A stretch of DNA of 27,477 bases from DTU036 sp964346475 (lineage in GTDB: Bacteria; Bacillota; Clostridia; Peptostreptococcales; Acidaminobacteraceae), in the NCBI GenBank assembly GCA_964346475.1, contig CAYFUM010000019.1:1-27477 (forward strand). The letters are read 5' to 3'. The position numbers and the translations under genes are program-made. The notes under the pieces were generated by a model, which searched no databases, had not been told where the DNA came from, and saw only the letters and a list, made by a program, of their open reading frames with translations. Of the stretch, positions 15,966 to 23,671 are shown piece by piece (within the stretch, counting starts at the first letter, position 1; every line of letters begins with the position of its first letter).

Positions 15966-17221
15966 GACTTATCCTCCGGCAGGCAGACCACTAGACTCAT
16001 GATTCTTCTATTTTCCATCCTGAGTATTTCTATATCAACCCCCAGGAGACTTATCCTGTCTCCCTCCAGGGGGATCCTACCCAGGCCCTCATAGACCCAG
16101 GAGGCCAGGCTCTCATGGGCAACATCGTCCAGGTCTTCATCAAGGCCCAGGCGCTCAAAGACCTCCCCCACGTTGACCGAGGCGTCTACTTCGTAGCAGC
16201 CAGGACCCCTTTCTTTAAAGTACTCAACAGCAATATCATCCTCATCCCAGATCTCTCCCACCAGCTCTTCCAGGATGTCCTCCACGGTTACCAGGCCCAC
16301 GACCCCACCAAAGGCATTGGTCACCAGGGCCACATTGACCTTTTCTCTACTCATTTCAGGAAGGATCTCATCTATGTAGCTGGAGGCGTAGACAAAAAGA
16401 GGTGGGTCTAAAAAGTCCTTGATGTCGGCGGGGCCACCCAGTTTGTAGGAGGCCTTGAGGTATCTTCTAATCTGAAGGACCCCCACCATGTTGTCTATAC
16501 TATCATCATAAACCGGCACCCTGGAGTGCTTGGTATTTTTTATTATTTCAAAGTTCTTTTCTGGATCCTCCTGGAGGTCAACTGCCACCATGTCGGTCCT
16601 AACAGTCAGGATGTGCTCCACGGTCTTGTCACCAAAATTAAGGGCAGTGTGGACCCAGTGCCCCTTCTTGTCCTCCATGGCGTCTTCATTTTTAATGGTC
16701 TCAATTATGCTGTAGAACTCCTCTTCGGTGACGGTCTTGGCTTCTGCGTCATCAAAGAGCCCCGAGAGAAAGTTTCCCAGGCCAGTTAGGACGTAGGATA
16801 TGGGCCTGAAGAGTTTGGTTAGAAAGTAAAGTAGAGGTGCCACCATAAGAGAGGTTGACTCGCTATAGGCCTTGCCTAGGGTCTTTGGCAGCATCTCAGC
16901 TATTAGGAAAATTGTAATTGTCACAACCACGGTGGAATAGACCAGGGCTGCTGAGCCCCAAAGCCGGGTTACTATCAGTGCACTGACCGAGGCAGCCGAC
17001 ACATGGGCAATGTTATTGCCTATGAGCAGGGTGCTCAGGGTCTCATCAAAATGCGAAAGTAAGTAGAGGGTTTTGGAAGCTCTCCTATCACCCTTGTCCC
17101 CCCGAATTTTTATGCGGGAGTGATTAACCGATGCCAGGGATATTTCCGCTGCTGCAAAGTAGCCCCCCAGGGCGATAAAAAAAAGTAGTAAAGCGTAAAG
17201 CCACCACTCAACCTCGTCCAT
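15962..17221 (-). CDS. CNNM/CorC-like (HlyC/CorC family) membrane protein, first copy
   Basis: A 419-residue paralogue of the following gene with the same domain order: DUF21 (AAAEISLASVNHSRIK, LLIGNNIAHVSA), CBS pair with VTVEDILEELVGEIWDED, and a CorC_HlyC C-terminal domain. The two copies are clearly diverged along their length, so this is an old duplication or a deliberate two-subunit arrangement. CNNM-like proteins dimerise, and tandem pairs occur in several Bacillota. It is first in the operon, with its own promoter (17269-17297) and AAGGAGG 11 bases from the ATG, a slightly long spacing. The function in cation transport is inferred from the family. Confidence 0.9.
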   Translation of the reverse strand: MDEVEWWLYALLLFFIALGGYFAAAEISLASVNHSRIKIRGDKGDRRASKTLYLLSHFDETLSTLLIGNNIAHVSAASVSALIVTRLWGSAALVYSTVVVTITIFLIAEMLPKTLGKAYSESTSLMVAPLLYFLTKLFRPISYVLTGLGNFLSGLFDDAEAKTVTEEEFYSIIETIKNEDAMEDKKGHWVHTALNFGDKTVEHILTVRTDMVAVDLQEDPEKNFEIIKNTKHSRVPVYDDSIDNMVGVLQIRRYLKASYKLGGPADIKDFLDPPLFVYASSYIDEILPEMSREKVNVALVTNAFGGVVGLVTVEDILEELVGEIWDEDDIAVEYFKERGPGCYEVDASVNVGEVFERLGLDEDLDDVAHESLASWVYEGLGRIPLEGDRISLLGVDIEILRMENRRIMSLVVCLPEDKS

Positions 17222-17268
17222 ATAGAAACCTTCCTCCTTGTTAATATCTAGTGTTTTTTAGTACCTAA

Positions 17269-17297
17269 AGTGTATATGAAAGGCCCCCTCTTGTCAA
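17269..17297 (-). promoter_or_regulatory. Candidate promoter of the CNNM-lplA operon
   Basis: Minus-strand TTGACA (17292-17297), 17 bases, then TACACT (17269-17274, 4/6 to consensus). The -35 box sits in the loop and arm of the preceding terminator hairpin. It lies about 50 bases upstream of the first CNNM start codon. Confidence 0.6.
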
Positions 17298-17311
17298 TTA
17301 AGGAGGGGCCT
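17281..17311 (-). terminator. Terminator after the aminopeptidase-region membrane protein
   Basis: Minus-strand arms AGGCCCCTCCTT and AAGAGGGGGCCT pair over most of their length with one wobble and one mismatch around AATTGAC; TTTCATAT follows, a weak U tract. It begins right after the stop codon of the 17313-17783 gene. Confidence 0.65.
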
Positions 17312-17312
17312 A

Positions 17313-17783
17313 TTAGTTAAGACCAAAGTAGATTAGAAGTCCAGCTAGAATAAGGGCCATGATAAGATCAAAGAAGGAGGATTTTTCCTCGCGGATTTTT
17401 CTTTTTATCCTGGCCTTTGAGTCCTTATTTAAAAGGGTAAAAACTCCTTTTTTTTCATCAAAGCTCTCACCTTCGTCGAGAAGCTTTTCATAGCCCTCAG
17501 GATCTTTAATATTTATAAGGCTCCTATACTGACTTGGGTAGAGCTTTTTACTGGCCCCATAGACCAGGCCAAAGCCCAGGGCTAGGATTATTATTCTAAG
17601 GCTAAGAGAGCCAGCTAGACTTATCCTCTGGCTCATAGAAATGGCCAGAAGAAAAAGAAGCATTACTCCATTGTCAGTCCCCCTGGGTACCAGGCTGATC
17701 CTTTTAAAGTAGACCAGGAGCTGGAGCACCAGGGCCAGCAGGATATAGCCCAGGACAAAGGGCTTTAATAATAAGGCGCACAT
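17313..17783 (-). CDS. Predicted membrane protein of unknown function
   Basis: A 156-residue protein I do not recognise. Three hydrophobic segments occupy residues 5-26, about 38-55 and 59-77. A cytoplasmic-looking charged region (about 80-135, YPSQYRSLINIKDPEGYEK and a basic KARIKRKIREEK stretch) follows, then a last hydrophobic segment at 138-154. The ATG has a modest AAAGGA upstream. It is flanked on both sides by terminators on the same strand, so it may be a single-gene unit or receive read-through from the aminopeptidase gene. Confidence 0.7.
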   Translation of the reverse strand: MCALLLKPFVLGYILLALVLQLLVYFKRISLVPRGTDNGVMLLFLLAISMSQRISLAGSLSLRIIILALGFGLVYGASKKLYPSQYRSLINIKDPEGYEKLLDEGESFDEKKGVFTLLNKDSKARIKRKIREEKSSFFDLIMALILAGLLIYFGLN

Positions 17784-17796
17784 AGTTTTTCCTTTT

Positions 17797-17826
17797 TATA
17801 AAAGGACCCCTCCCGGAGGAAGGGCC
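17797..17826 (-). terminator. Terminator of the M17 aminopeptidase gene
   Basis: On the minus strand CCCTTCC and GGAGGGG pair around TCCG, extended by GG/CC with a bulge, followed by TTTTATA. It starts a few bases after the aminopeptidase stop codon. Confidence 0.7.
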
Positions 17827-17831
17827 ACTTC

Positions 17832-19169
17832 TTACTCGTCTTTTACCAGCTGGTAGAGGGTTTTTACAAGAAAGCCCGTCCCCCCCTTGGGATAGTAGGC
17901 CCTGGGGCTATCTTCATAGCTAACCCCAGCTATATCCACATGGACCCAGGGGGTATCCACTACAAATTCCTTGAGGAACATACCAGCGGAGATGCCTCCA
18001 CCCAGGCGGCCTCCAGTGTTTTTAATGTCGGCAAAGGTGGACTTGTTCTTTTCTGCGTACTCATCAAAGCTGGGTAGGGCCCAGACAGACTCACCCATCT
18101 TATTTCCTGCATGGGAGAGGGTTTTTACCAGGTCTTCATCATTGTAGATGGCACCTGCACTGAGGTTACCCAGGGCTACTGCCATGGCTCCCGTCAGGGT
18201 AGCTGCATCTATAATATACCTGGGCTTTATGACAGTGGAGGTATAGTAGAGGGCGTCGGCCAGGGTTAGTCTTCCCTCGGCGTCGGTGTTGGCAACCTCA
18301 ATACTCTTACCTGCCATGGAGGAGATGATGTCTCCTGTCTTGTAGGCACTGCCATCTATTAGGTTTTCTGTGGCTGCTATAACTCCTATTACGTGGCTTT
18401 CAAGGCCTGCTGCGGCTATGGCCTTTAGGGCTCCTATTACTACAGCTGCTCCCGCCATGTCTCCGTGCATGGTGACCATGCCCTCGGCCGGCTTTATGCT
18501 GTAGCCACCTGAGTCATAGGTAAGTCCCTTGCCCACCAGGGCCAGGGGCTCCCTGTCGCTATTTTTATAGGTCATTACTATAAGCTGGGGCTCCTTGTCA
18601 GAACCATAGCTGACTGCTAGGAAGGCTTCCATGCCAAGTTTTTCTATCTCATCCTGGCCATAGACCTCAACTTTAACTCCCAGGGGCTCTAGCTCCTTTT
18701 TGGCTCTTTCAGCCAGGGTTGCTGGATAGAGGTCAATTGCTGCGTAGTTGGTCAGGTCCCTGGCTAGAAAGACGCCGTCAAGGACTTTGTCTACTTCCTC
18801 TAGGTCCTTTCTAAGGGAAGCCTCATCCTCTACAGCCATAAAGCTTACTTCCTGTAGGTATCTTGTCTTTTTCTCACTGAGATAGTGGTCAAAGAAGTAC
18901 TCACTCTGCCTTAGGCCCTCATAGACAGGCCTTGCCTCTAGCTCCCCAAGCTCCATGCTAAGGGCCGGAACCTTTAGGTCGTTTAGTCTAGTAGCCAGGT
19001 TAAAGAAGGCCCTTCTCAGGGACTCATGGTCGGTCTTTTCAAGATTCATGTAGACCTGGCCCTTTAAAGAGCGGTCAATTTCAACAAAAATCTCACCGTG
19101 TTTTAGGTCCTTGTCACTAAGGCTTAGGATAAGGTTAACATCCTTTTTTTCACCAAATAGATAATTCAT
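17832..19169 (-). CDS. Leucyl aminopeptidase family protein (M17)
   Basis: Two-metal cytoplasmic aminopeptidase that removes N-terminal residues from peptides. The 445-residue protein is a little shorter than typical M17 enzymes (about 480-500), mainly in the N-terminal domain. All metal and catalytic residues are in place: K214 (GKG), D219 (YDSGG), K226 (IKP), D237 (HGDM) and D296, E298, R300 (NTDAEGR). The signature NTDAEGRLTLADAL is intact. ATG start with AGGAGG four bases upstream. It is divergent from the C-S lyase gene, and the shared 126-base spacer holds candidate promoters for both. Whether it prefers Leu, Cys-Gly or another substrate is not visible. Confidence 0.93.
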   Translation of the reverse strand: MNYLFGEKKDVNLILSLSDKDLKHGEIFVEIDRSLKGQVYMNLEKTDHESLRRAFFNLATRLNDLKVPALSMELGELEARPVYEGLRQSEYFFDHYLSEKKTRYLQEVSFMAVEDEASLRKDLEEVDKVLDGVFLARDLTNYAAIDLYPATLAERAKKELEPLGVKVEVYGQDEIEKLGMEAFLAVSYGSDKEPQLIVMTYKNSDREPLALVGKGLTYDSGGYSIKPAEGMVTMHGDMAGAAVVIGALKAIAAAGLESHVIGVIAATENLIDGSAYKTGDIISSMAGKSIEVANTDAEGRLTLADALYYTSTVIKPRYIIDAATLTGAMAVALGNLSAGAIYNDEDLVKTLSHAGNKMGESVWALPSFDEYAEKNKSTFADIKNTGGRLGGGISAGMFLKEFVVDTPWVHVDIAGVSYEDSPRAYYPKGGTGFLVKTLYQLVKDE

Positions 19170-19206
19170 TCTTCCTCCTGAAGTTTAATAAAATCCTCAC
19201 AAGCTA

Positions 19207-19236
19207 ACTATACCCTAAAATACAAATAATCCACAA
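19207..19236 (-). promoter_or_regulatory. Candidate promoter of the M17 aminopeptidase gene
   Basis: Minus-strand TTGTGG (19231-19236), 18 bases, then TATAGT (19207-19212, 5/6 to the consensus -10). It is 38 bases upstream of the start codon, in the divergent spacer. Confidence 0.45.
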
Positions 19237-19260
19237 AAAAACCGCTAAAAGGGGTATAAT
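19230..19260 (+). promoter_or_regulatory. Candidate promoter of the MalY/PatB gene
   Basis: A consensus TATAAT at 19255-19260, with only a weak -35 (TCCACA, 19230-19235, spacing 19). It lies 35 bases before the ATG and overlaps the -35 region of the divergent aminopeptidase promoter, so the two may compete. Confidence 0.45.
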
Positions 19261-19295
19261 ACATCTTATGAAAGCCTAGGACCAAGGAGGAAAAG

Positions 19296-20465
19296 ATGAA
19301 CTTTAACGACAAAATGCAAGACAGAAGACAATACTACAGTCACAAGTACAAGAAAATGGAGGAAGTGGGTATGGAGGAGGGTATCCCCCTCTGGGTTGCC
19401 GATATGGACCTGCCCGTCTCTCCTGCTATAACCCAGGCTCTGGTAAAAAGAGCCCAGCACCCCTATATGGGCTATACCTATATCCCTGAGGCCTACTATA
19501 CCTCCTTTGCCAGCTGGCAGAAAAAAAGACTGGGTATAGAGCTTGATGTAGACCTGCTGGCCCCAGCCCATAACGTGGTGGTTGGCCTCCAGCTGGCTGT
19601 TGAGATGCTAAGAAAGCCAGGAGACAAGGTCCTGGTCCAGCCCCCTGTCTATTTCCCCTTCTACTCCATAATTGAAAAGGCCCAGTGCCAGAGGGTGGAT
19701 AATCCCCTTATTGAAGAGGGTGGAGACTACCTTATGGACTTTGAGGACATGGAAAAGAAGATTGTAGAAGAAGGTGTCAAGTTCTTCATCCTCTGTAATC
19801 CCCACAATCCCGTGGGCAGGGTCTGGAAAAAAGAGGAGCTGGAAAAAGTTGCCGACATCTGCCACAGGCACGGCGTCACCGTCCTAAGCGATGAGATCCA
19901 CTGTGATCTTGTCCACGAGGGTGTCCATATCCCCTTTAACCAGGTCAGTGACAGGGCCAGGGAGATATCTATTTCCTTCTACTCCTCGGGTAAGACCTTT
20001 AACCTACCAGCTATGCACTCAGCCTATACCCTCTTTAACTCCCAGGAGATGAAAAAGAAATACGAAGACATCTCCCTGCAGCAAAACAGGGGGGACGCCA
20101 ACGCCTTTGGAATCGAGGCCAATATTGCCGCCTTTACAAGGAGCGAAGACTGGTACCAGGAGATGATGGCCTATTTAAAGGGCAACATTGACTATGTGGC
20201 AGACTTTGTAGAAAAAAACCTCTCACCAAAAATCAAGGTAAGAAGGCCCCAGGCCACCTTTCTTATGTGGCTAGACTGCAGGGAACTGGGCCTAGATTAT
20301 GGGGAGATTGATGACTTCTTCCAGAAGAAGGCCAAACTCCTCCTAAATGACGGAGGACTCTTCGGCCAGGAGGGCCAGGGCTTTATGAGGCTAAATATAG
20401 CTGCCCCCCGCTACCTGCTAGAAGAGGCCATGGGCCAGCTAAAAAAGGCTGTGGATGAGCTCTAA
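19296..20465 (+). CDS. MalY/PatB family PLP-dependent C-S lyase / aminotransferase
   Basis: A 389-residue fold-type I PLP enzyme. The closest recognisable group is MalY/PatB, which cleaves cystathionine or cysteine-type C-S bonds to pyruvate, ammonia and a thiol. Features: the N-terminal PLWVADMDLPVSPAI block, NPHNPVGRVW with N168 holding the cofactor, D199 in VLSDEIH pairing with the pyridine nitrogen, and the Schiff-base lysine K233 in SSGKTFNLPAM, where most relatives have SPSKTFN. ATG start with AAGGAGG five bases upstream. Single gene on the plus strand, convergent with the alpha/beta hydrolase and sharing a bidirectional terminator. Aminotransferase activity cannot be excluded. Confidence 0.9.
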   Translation: MNFNDKMQDRRQYYSHKYKKMEEVGMEEGIPLWVADMDLPVSPAITQALVKRAQHPYMGYTYIPEAYYTSFASWQKKRLGIELDVDLLAPAHNVVVGLQLAVEMLRKPGDKVLVQPPVYFPFYSIIEKAQCQRVDNPLIEEGGDYLMDFEDMEKKIVEEGVKFFILCNPHNPVGRVWKKEELEKVADICHRHGVTVLSDEIHCDLVHEGVHIPFNQVSDRAREISISFYSSGKTFNLPAMHSAYTLFNSQEMKKKYEDISLQQNRGDANAFGIEANIAAFTRSEDWYQEMMAYLKGNIDYVADFVEKNLSPKIKVRRPQATFLMWLDCRELGLDYGEIDDFFQKKAKLLLNDGGLFGQEGQGFMRLNIAAPRYLLEEAMGQLKKAVDEL

Positions 20466-20539
20466 GGGCAGTAGCATAAAAAAACAAGAATAACATCAGA
20501 ATAGAAAATAAAAACAAAAGAAAGAAAAGACAAGGAAAT

Positions 20540-20578
20540 AAAAGGATAGGGACCCTGGTTTTGGGCCTCTATCCTTTT
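20540..20578. terminator. Bidirectional terminator between convergent genes
   Basis: Arms AAAAGGATAG (20540-20549) and CTATCCTTTT (20569-20578) pair perfectly, and an inner GACCC/GGGCC adds pairs around a TGGTTTT loop. Ts follow in both directions, so it can end both the C-S lyase and the hydrolase operon transcripts. Confidence 0.85.
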
Positions 20579-20592
20579 ATTTATCCTAGAGG

Positions 20593-21423
20593 CTAGCTAA
20601 AGACCTCTTTTGCAAAGCTTTCTATTTCCCTCCAGGTCCTCTCAGGATCTTCTACCACCAGCATGTGGGTGCTGGCCTCAAACTCCACAATCTCTGTGCC
20701 TGGGATCTTCCCAGCAATATACTCGGCGGTCTGTCTTGAGTAGAGGGATTTAACGCCTCCCCGAAAGATTCTAGTGGGTAGATTAATCTTTGAGAGATCC
20801 TCCCTGTAGTCGGCTGCCCCCATGGCGTGCCAGAGGCCTGTAAGGGCCAGGAGGTCTGCTGGTGGAATACCCGAGGCCAGCTGCTCTTTTGCCATGGCTT
20901 CCATGAGTTCCTCGGTCAGATAGGGTAGGACTTTTTTCATAAATTCTCCACTGAAGCTGAGGAAGTTTTCAAACATAAGGGTTAGATCTTTCTTGTTATC
21001 CTCCTCCTCATAGCTTCCATCATAGAGGCCCAGCTTCCAGCTATCATCATTTATAAGTTTTGGGGTCATATCCACTATGATGGCACCCTTTAGTCTTCCA
21101 GTACCAAACTGCCTTACATAATCAAATAGGGTCATAGCTCCCATGGACCAGCCTAGAAGAAGGACCTCTTCTAGTTCTAACTCCTCCAGGAGCTCCTCAA
21201 GGTCCTGGGCCAGCCTTTTTAGGCTGAGGCCATACTGGGGATGGTCTGAGTGGCCATGGCCCCGGTGGTCATAGCTTAGGACCTGGTAGTTCCTAGCTAG
21301 TTTATCGGCTAGAGGGCTAAAGTTATCGCTACTTCCTGACCAGCCATGGACCAGGACAATGGTCCTACCCTGGCCCTGGAGCCTATAGTTTAATTTTACT
21401 CCATCACTAGTTGTAAAGATCAT
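20593..21423 (-). CDS. Alpha/beta hydrolase
   Basis: A 276-residue single-domain hydrolase. The oxyanion motif HGWSG (26-30), the nucleophile elbow GWSMG with S93 and the catalytic His in STHML (H253) are present. The position after strand beta-7 that normally carries the catalytic Asp reads RGGVKSLYS and has no acid. The acid may instead be D118 in IIVDMTPK after strand beta-6, as in some relatives. The substrate is not predictable. It is the last gene of a minus-strand unit, 30 bases after the DUF401 permease gene, with AGGAGG four bases before the ATG. An ester or lactone hydrolase role is only a generic guess. Confidence 0.87.
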   Translation of the reverse strand: MIFTTSDGVKLNYRLQGQGRTIVLVHGWSGSSDNFSPLADKLARNYQVLSYDHRGHGHSDHPQYGLSLKRLAQDLEELLEELELEEVLLLGWSMGAMTLFDYVRQFGTGRLKGAIIVDMTPKLINDDSWKLGLYDGSYEEEDNKKDLTLMFENFLSFSGEFMKKVLPYLTEELMEAMAKEQLASGIPPADLLALTGLWHAMGAADYREDLSKINLPTRIFRGGVKSLYSRQTAEYIAGKIPGTEIVEFEASTHMLVVEDPERTWREIESFAKEVFS

Positions 21424-21453
21424 TTCTCCTCCTTAATTTCCATTGTTGTATTT

Positions 21454-22653
21454 CTAAAAAAGTATAAAGAGCCCATAGCTATAGAGGCTACTTATTACCA
21501 TAAAGGCCAAAACTATGAGCAGGGTCTTTTTTACCAGGGCAGTAAAGGGAATGTCATAGGCCTCGGTAACAATTCCCAGGCAGATATGGGTTGGGGAAAT
21601 CTGACTAGCAATATAGACAGTGCTCATAATAAAGATTATAAGGCCCAGGCTTGAGCCTAGGCTGGCAACAGCCAGGGGCAGCATCATGGCTATCATGGCC
21701 TGGCTTCCTGCCAGCAGGGTCCCTACAAAAAATATAAGGCCAAAGATCAGGATGGGTGGCAGGGGCAGGCTAGAAAAGGCCTGGGGCAGGCTGTCTATTA
21801 CTCCAGTAAAGACCAGGAGCTCCTTAAAAATCATGATGGTTACCGTGGTCAGGATAAGTTTATACTCAAAGGCCGATAAAAACATGGGTCTTATCTCCTG
21901 CCAGGTAAACTTATTTATAAATAGAGATAGGACTACCACCGGTATTACAGCAAGATAGACGGGCAGCTTAAAACTTAGAATTAGTATAATTGATAGGCCT
22001 ATGGACCAGAGGCTTACAAAGAGGTTCTTTAGCTCCTTTTTCTTGTCCACTCCCTTGGGGGCAATTGATCTTGGAATCTTTCTCACATAGAAAATATAGC
22101 CCAGGAAAAAAAGCACAAAGACCAGGGGCAGCATGGCCAGGACAAAGGCCAGCATGTCCACTCCCGATAGAGCCATAGCCAGGATTATGGTGGCGTAGGT
22201 GGGGAGGAAGATCTCTGAAATGTGCCTAAAGTAGGTGGTCACAAAGCAGCGCTCCTCAACATCTAGATAGCCCTCTGCGGCATTGTCCACTATGGGCCTT
22301 GCTATAAGCACAGCCCCCGCCGAGGGCAGAAGGCCGATGACAAAGGGGGCCAGGGTGGCATTTATCCTCCTGGAACCAAAGAGCCTGGTGAGAGAGCTTT
22401 CAGCTAGTTTAAGGTGGTCTTTTTCCTCCATCATCCTCTGGAGGAAGGTAATGGTATAAAAGGCCAGGACCAGCTCTATAGTGGTAAGAGAAAAGGTCCC
22501 TCTTAGAAGGATCTGCCCAATTCCTCCAGGGGAGATCCTATAGAGTAGAAAGCCCAGGAGGCTGGAGGCCATCATAGCGTAGTAGAGGCCCAGGCCCCTG
22601 GACATAAGGACTAGTAAAAATACAAATAAAATTCCAAGATATAATAGATCCAT
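21454..22653 (-). CDS. DUF401 family membrane permease
   Basis: A 399-residue very hydrophobic protein with about ten to eleven membrane helices. It resembles DUF401 proteins, grouped in the ion-transporter superfamily with arsenite/Na+/dicarboxylate-type permeases. Recognisable stretches are LPSAGAVLIARPIVDNAAEG in the first half and ASQISPTHICLGIV near the end, each in a re-entrant-loop-like context typical of this superfamily's two inverted halves. The start is ATG 22653, with AGGAG five bases upstream. The frame also opens at GTG 22680 inside the GNAT gene, but that lacks a ribosome binding site. The substrate is unknown. Confidence 0.78.
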   Translation of the reverse strand: MDLLYLGILFVFLLVLMSRGLGLYYAMMASSLLGFLLYRISPGGIGQILLRGTFSLTTIELVLAFYTITFLQRMMEEKDHLKLAESSLTRLFGSRRINATLAPFVIGLLPSAGAVLIARPIVDNAAEGYLDVEERCFVTTYFRHISEIFLPTYATIILAMALSGVDMLAFVLAMLPLVFVLFFLGYIFYVRKIPRSIAPKGVDKKKELKNLFVSLWSIGLSIILILSFKLPVYLAVIPVVVLSLFINKFTWQEIRPMFLSAFEYKLILTTVTIMIFKELLVFTGVIDSLPQAFSSLPLPPILIFGLIFFVGTLLAGSQAMIAMMLPLAVASLGSSLGLIIFIMSTVYIASQISPTHICLGIVTEAYDIPFTALVKKTLLIVLAFMVISSLYSYGLFILF

Positions 22654-22661
22654 AATAACTC

Positions 22662-23183
22662 CTAGAGTTCTAAGTAGCACTCCGAAGAGAGGCTAGATTT
22701 TTCATACTCTTCCCTGAGCATGGAGTAGAGTCTCTGGTCTAGAAAGCTACCCTGGTAGAGGTAGTTCTGTCTCAGGGTTCCCTCCCAGACAAGGCCCAGG
22801 CTCTCATAGAGGTGGATGGCCCTGGCATTGTGGGGGTAGACGTCCAGGTAGAAGCGGTTCATCTCAAGTTCCTCGAAGCAGTACTTTATAAGGCCTGCCA
22901 GGGCGCTTCTACCATAGCCCTGGTTTTTAGTCATTATAGCAATCCTCCTCAAGAGGAAGGTCCTGGACTGGTGGTTTAGCTGGACCATGGCGTAGCCCTC
23001 CATGACCCTACCTACATAGATAGATAGTAGGAGGTAGTCCTGGCTTTCCAGGTGAAAGAGGTGCTCCTCATAGCTTGAGACAAAGAGCTCGGGTCTATTT
23101 TCAAAGTGGCTTTCTATCTGCATGAGCCTTTCTAGTTCGTCTTTTCTAGTCCTTCTAAGCTCCACCTTTGAAGTTTTAATCAT
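22662..23183 (-). CDS. GNAT family N-acetyltransferase
   Basis: A 173-residue acetyl-CoA-dependent N-acetyltransferase of the RimJ/RimL-like side of the GNAT family. The acetyl-CoA pyrophosphate loop is IAIMTKNQGYGRSAL (motif A, Q/RxxGxG/A type), followed by the motif B segment FYLDVYPHNARAIHLYESLGLVWEGTLR, whose NARAIHLYESLG core is diagnostic. Its substrate (ribosomal protein, small amine or antibiotic) cannot be told. Its ATG overlaps the msrC stop by four bases, with GGAGGA in the end of that gene, so the pair is translationally coupled. Confidence 0.88.
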   Translation of the reverse strand: MIKTSKVELRRTRKDELERLMQIESHFENRPELFVSSYEEHLFHLESQDYLLLSIYVGRVMEGYAMVQLNHQSRTFLLRRIAIMTKNQGYGRSALAGLIKYCFEELEMNRFYLDVYPHNARAIHLYESLGLVWEGTLRQNYLYQGSFLDQRLYSMLREEYEKSSLSSECYLEL

Positions 23184-23662
23184 AAATGCTCCTCCAGAAC
23201 TTCTACAAAGCCCTCCATAGCCTCCTGGTCTTCAAGAGAAAACCTATTAAGCAGGGGGCTATCAAGATCCAGTACTCCAATTACTCTGCCATTTTTTCTA
23301 ATGGGTAGGACAAGTTCACTCCTAGAAGCAGAGTCGCAGGCAATGTGGCCAGGAAAGGCCTCCACGTCCTCTACCCTCTGGCTCCTGTTCTCCTTCCAGG
23401 CTCTGCCGCAGACCCCCTTGCCAAAGGAGATCCTGGTGCAGGCTGGTAGGCCCTGGAAGCTTCCCAGGATGAGCTCATCTTCCTCTACCCAGTAGAAGCC
23501 GGCCCAGTTGAGATCTCCCATTACTGCCATTATTATGGCGCTGGCATTGGCCTCCAGGGCCCTGGGGTGGCTTTCTGTTTCCACCTGGCCTAGAAGGAGG
23601 AGCTTCATATAGCTAAGTCTAGCCTTTCTATCCATAGCTTCAAGGTTTTTAATTTTAATCAT
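23180..23662 (-). CDS. msrC: Free methionine-(R)-sulfoxide reductase (GAF type)
   Basis: Reduces free L-methionine-R-sulfoxide back to methionine, a cytoplasmic antioxidant repair reaction. The 160-residue GAF-fold protein keeps all family motifs: NWAGFYW (52-58), GSFQGLPACTRI with C75, GKGVCGRA with C85 and FPGHIACDSAS with C109. These three cysteines correspond to the catalytic and resolving set of the E. coli and yeast enzymes. ATG start with AGGAG six bases upstream. It follows the membrane protein gene by nine bases and is coupled to the GNAT gene. Confidence 0.95.
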   Translation of the reverse strand: MIKIKNLEAMDRKARLSYMKLLLLGQVETESHPRALEANASAIIMAVMGDLNWAGFYWVEEDELILGSFQGLPACTRISFGKGVCGRAWKENRSQRVEDVEAFPGHIACDSASRSELVLPIRKNGRVIGVLDLDSPLLNRFSLEDQEAMEGFVEVLEEHL

Positions 23663-23671
23663 CTTTTTCTC

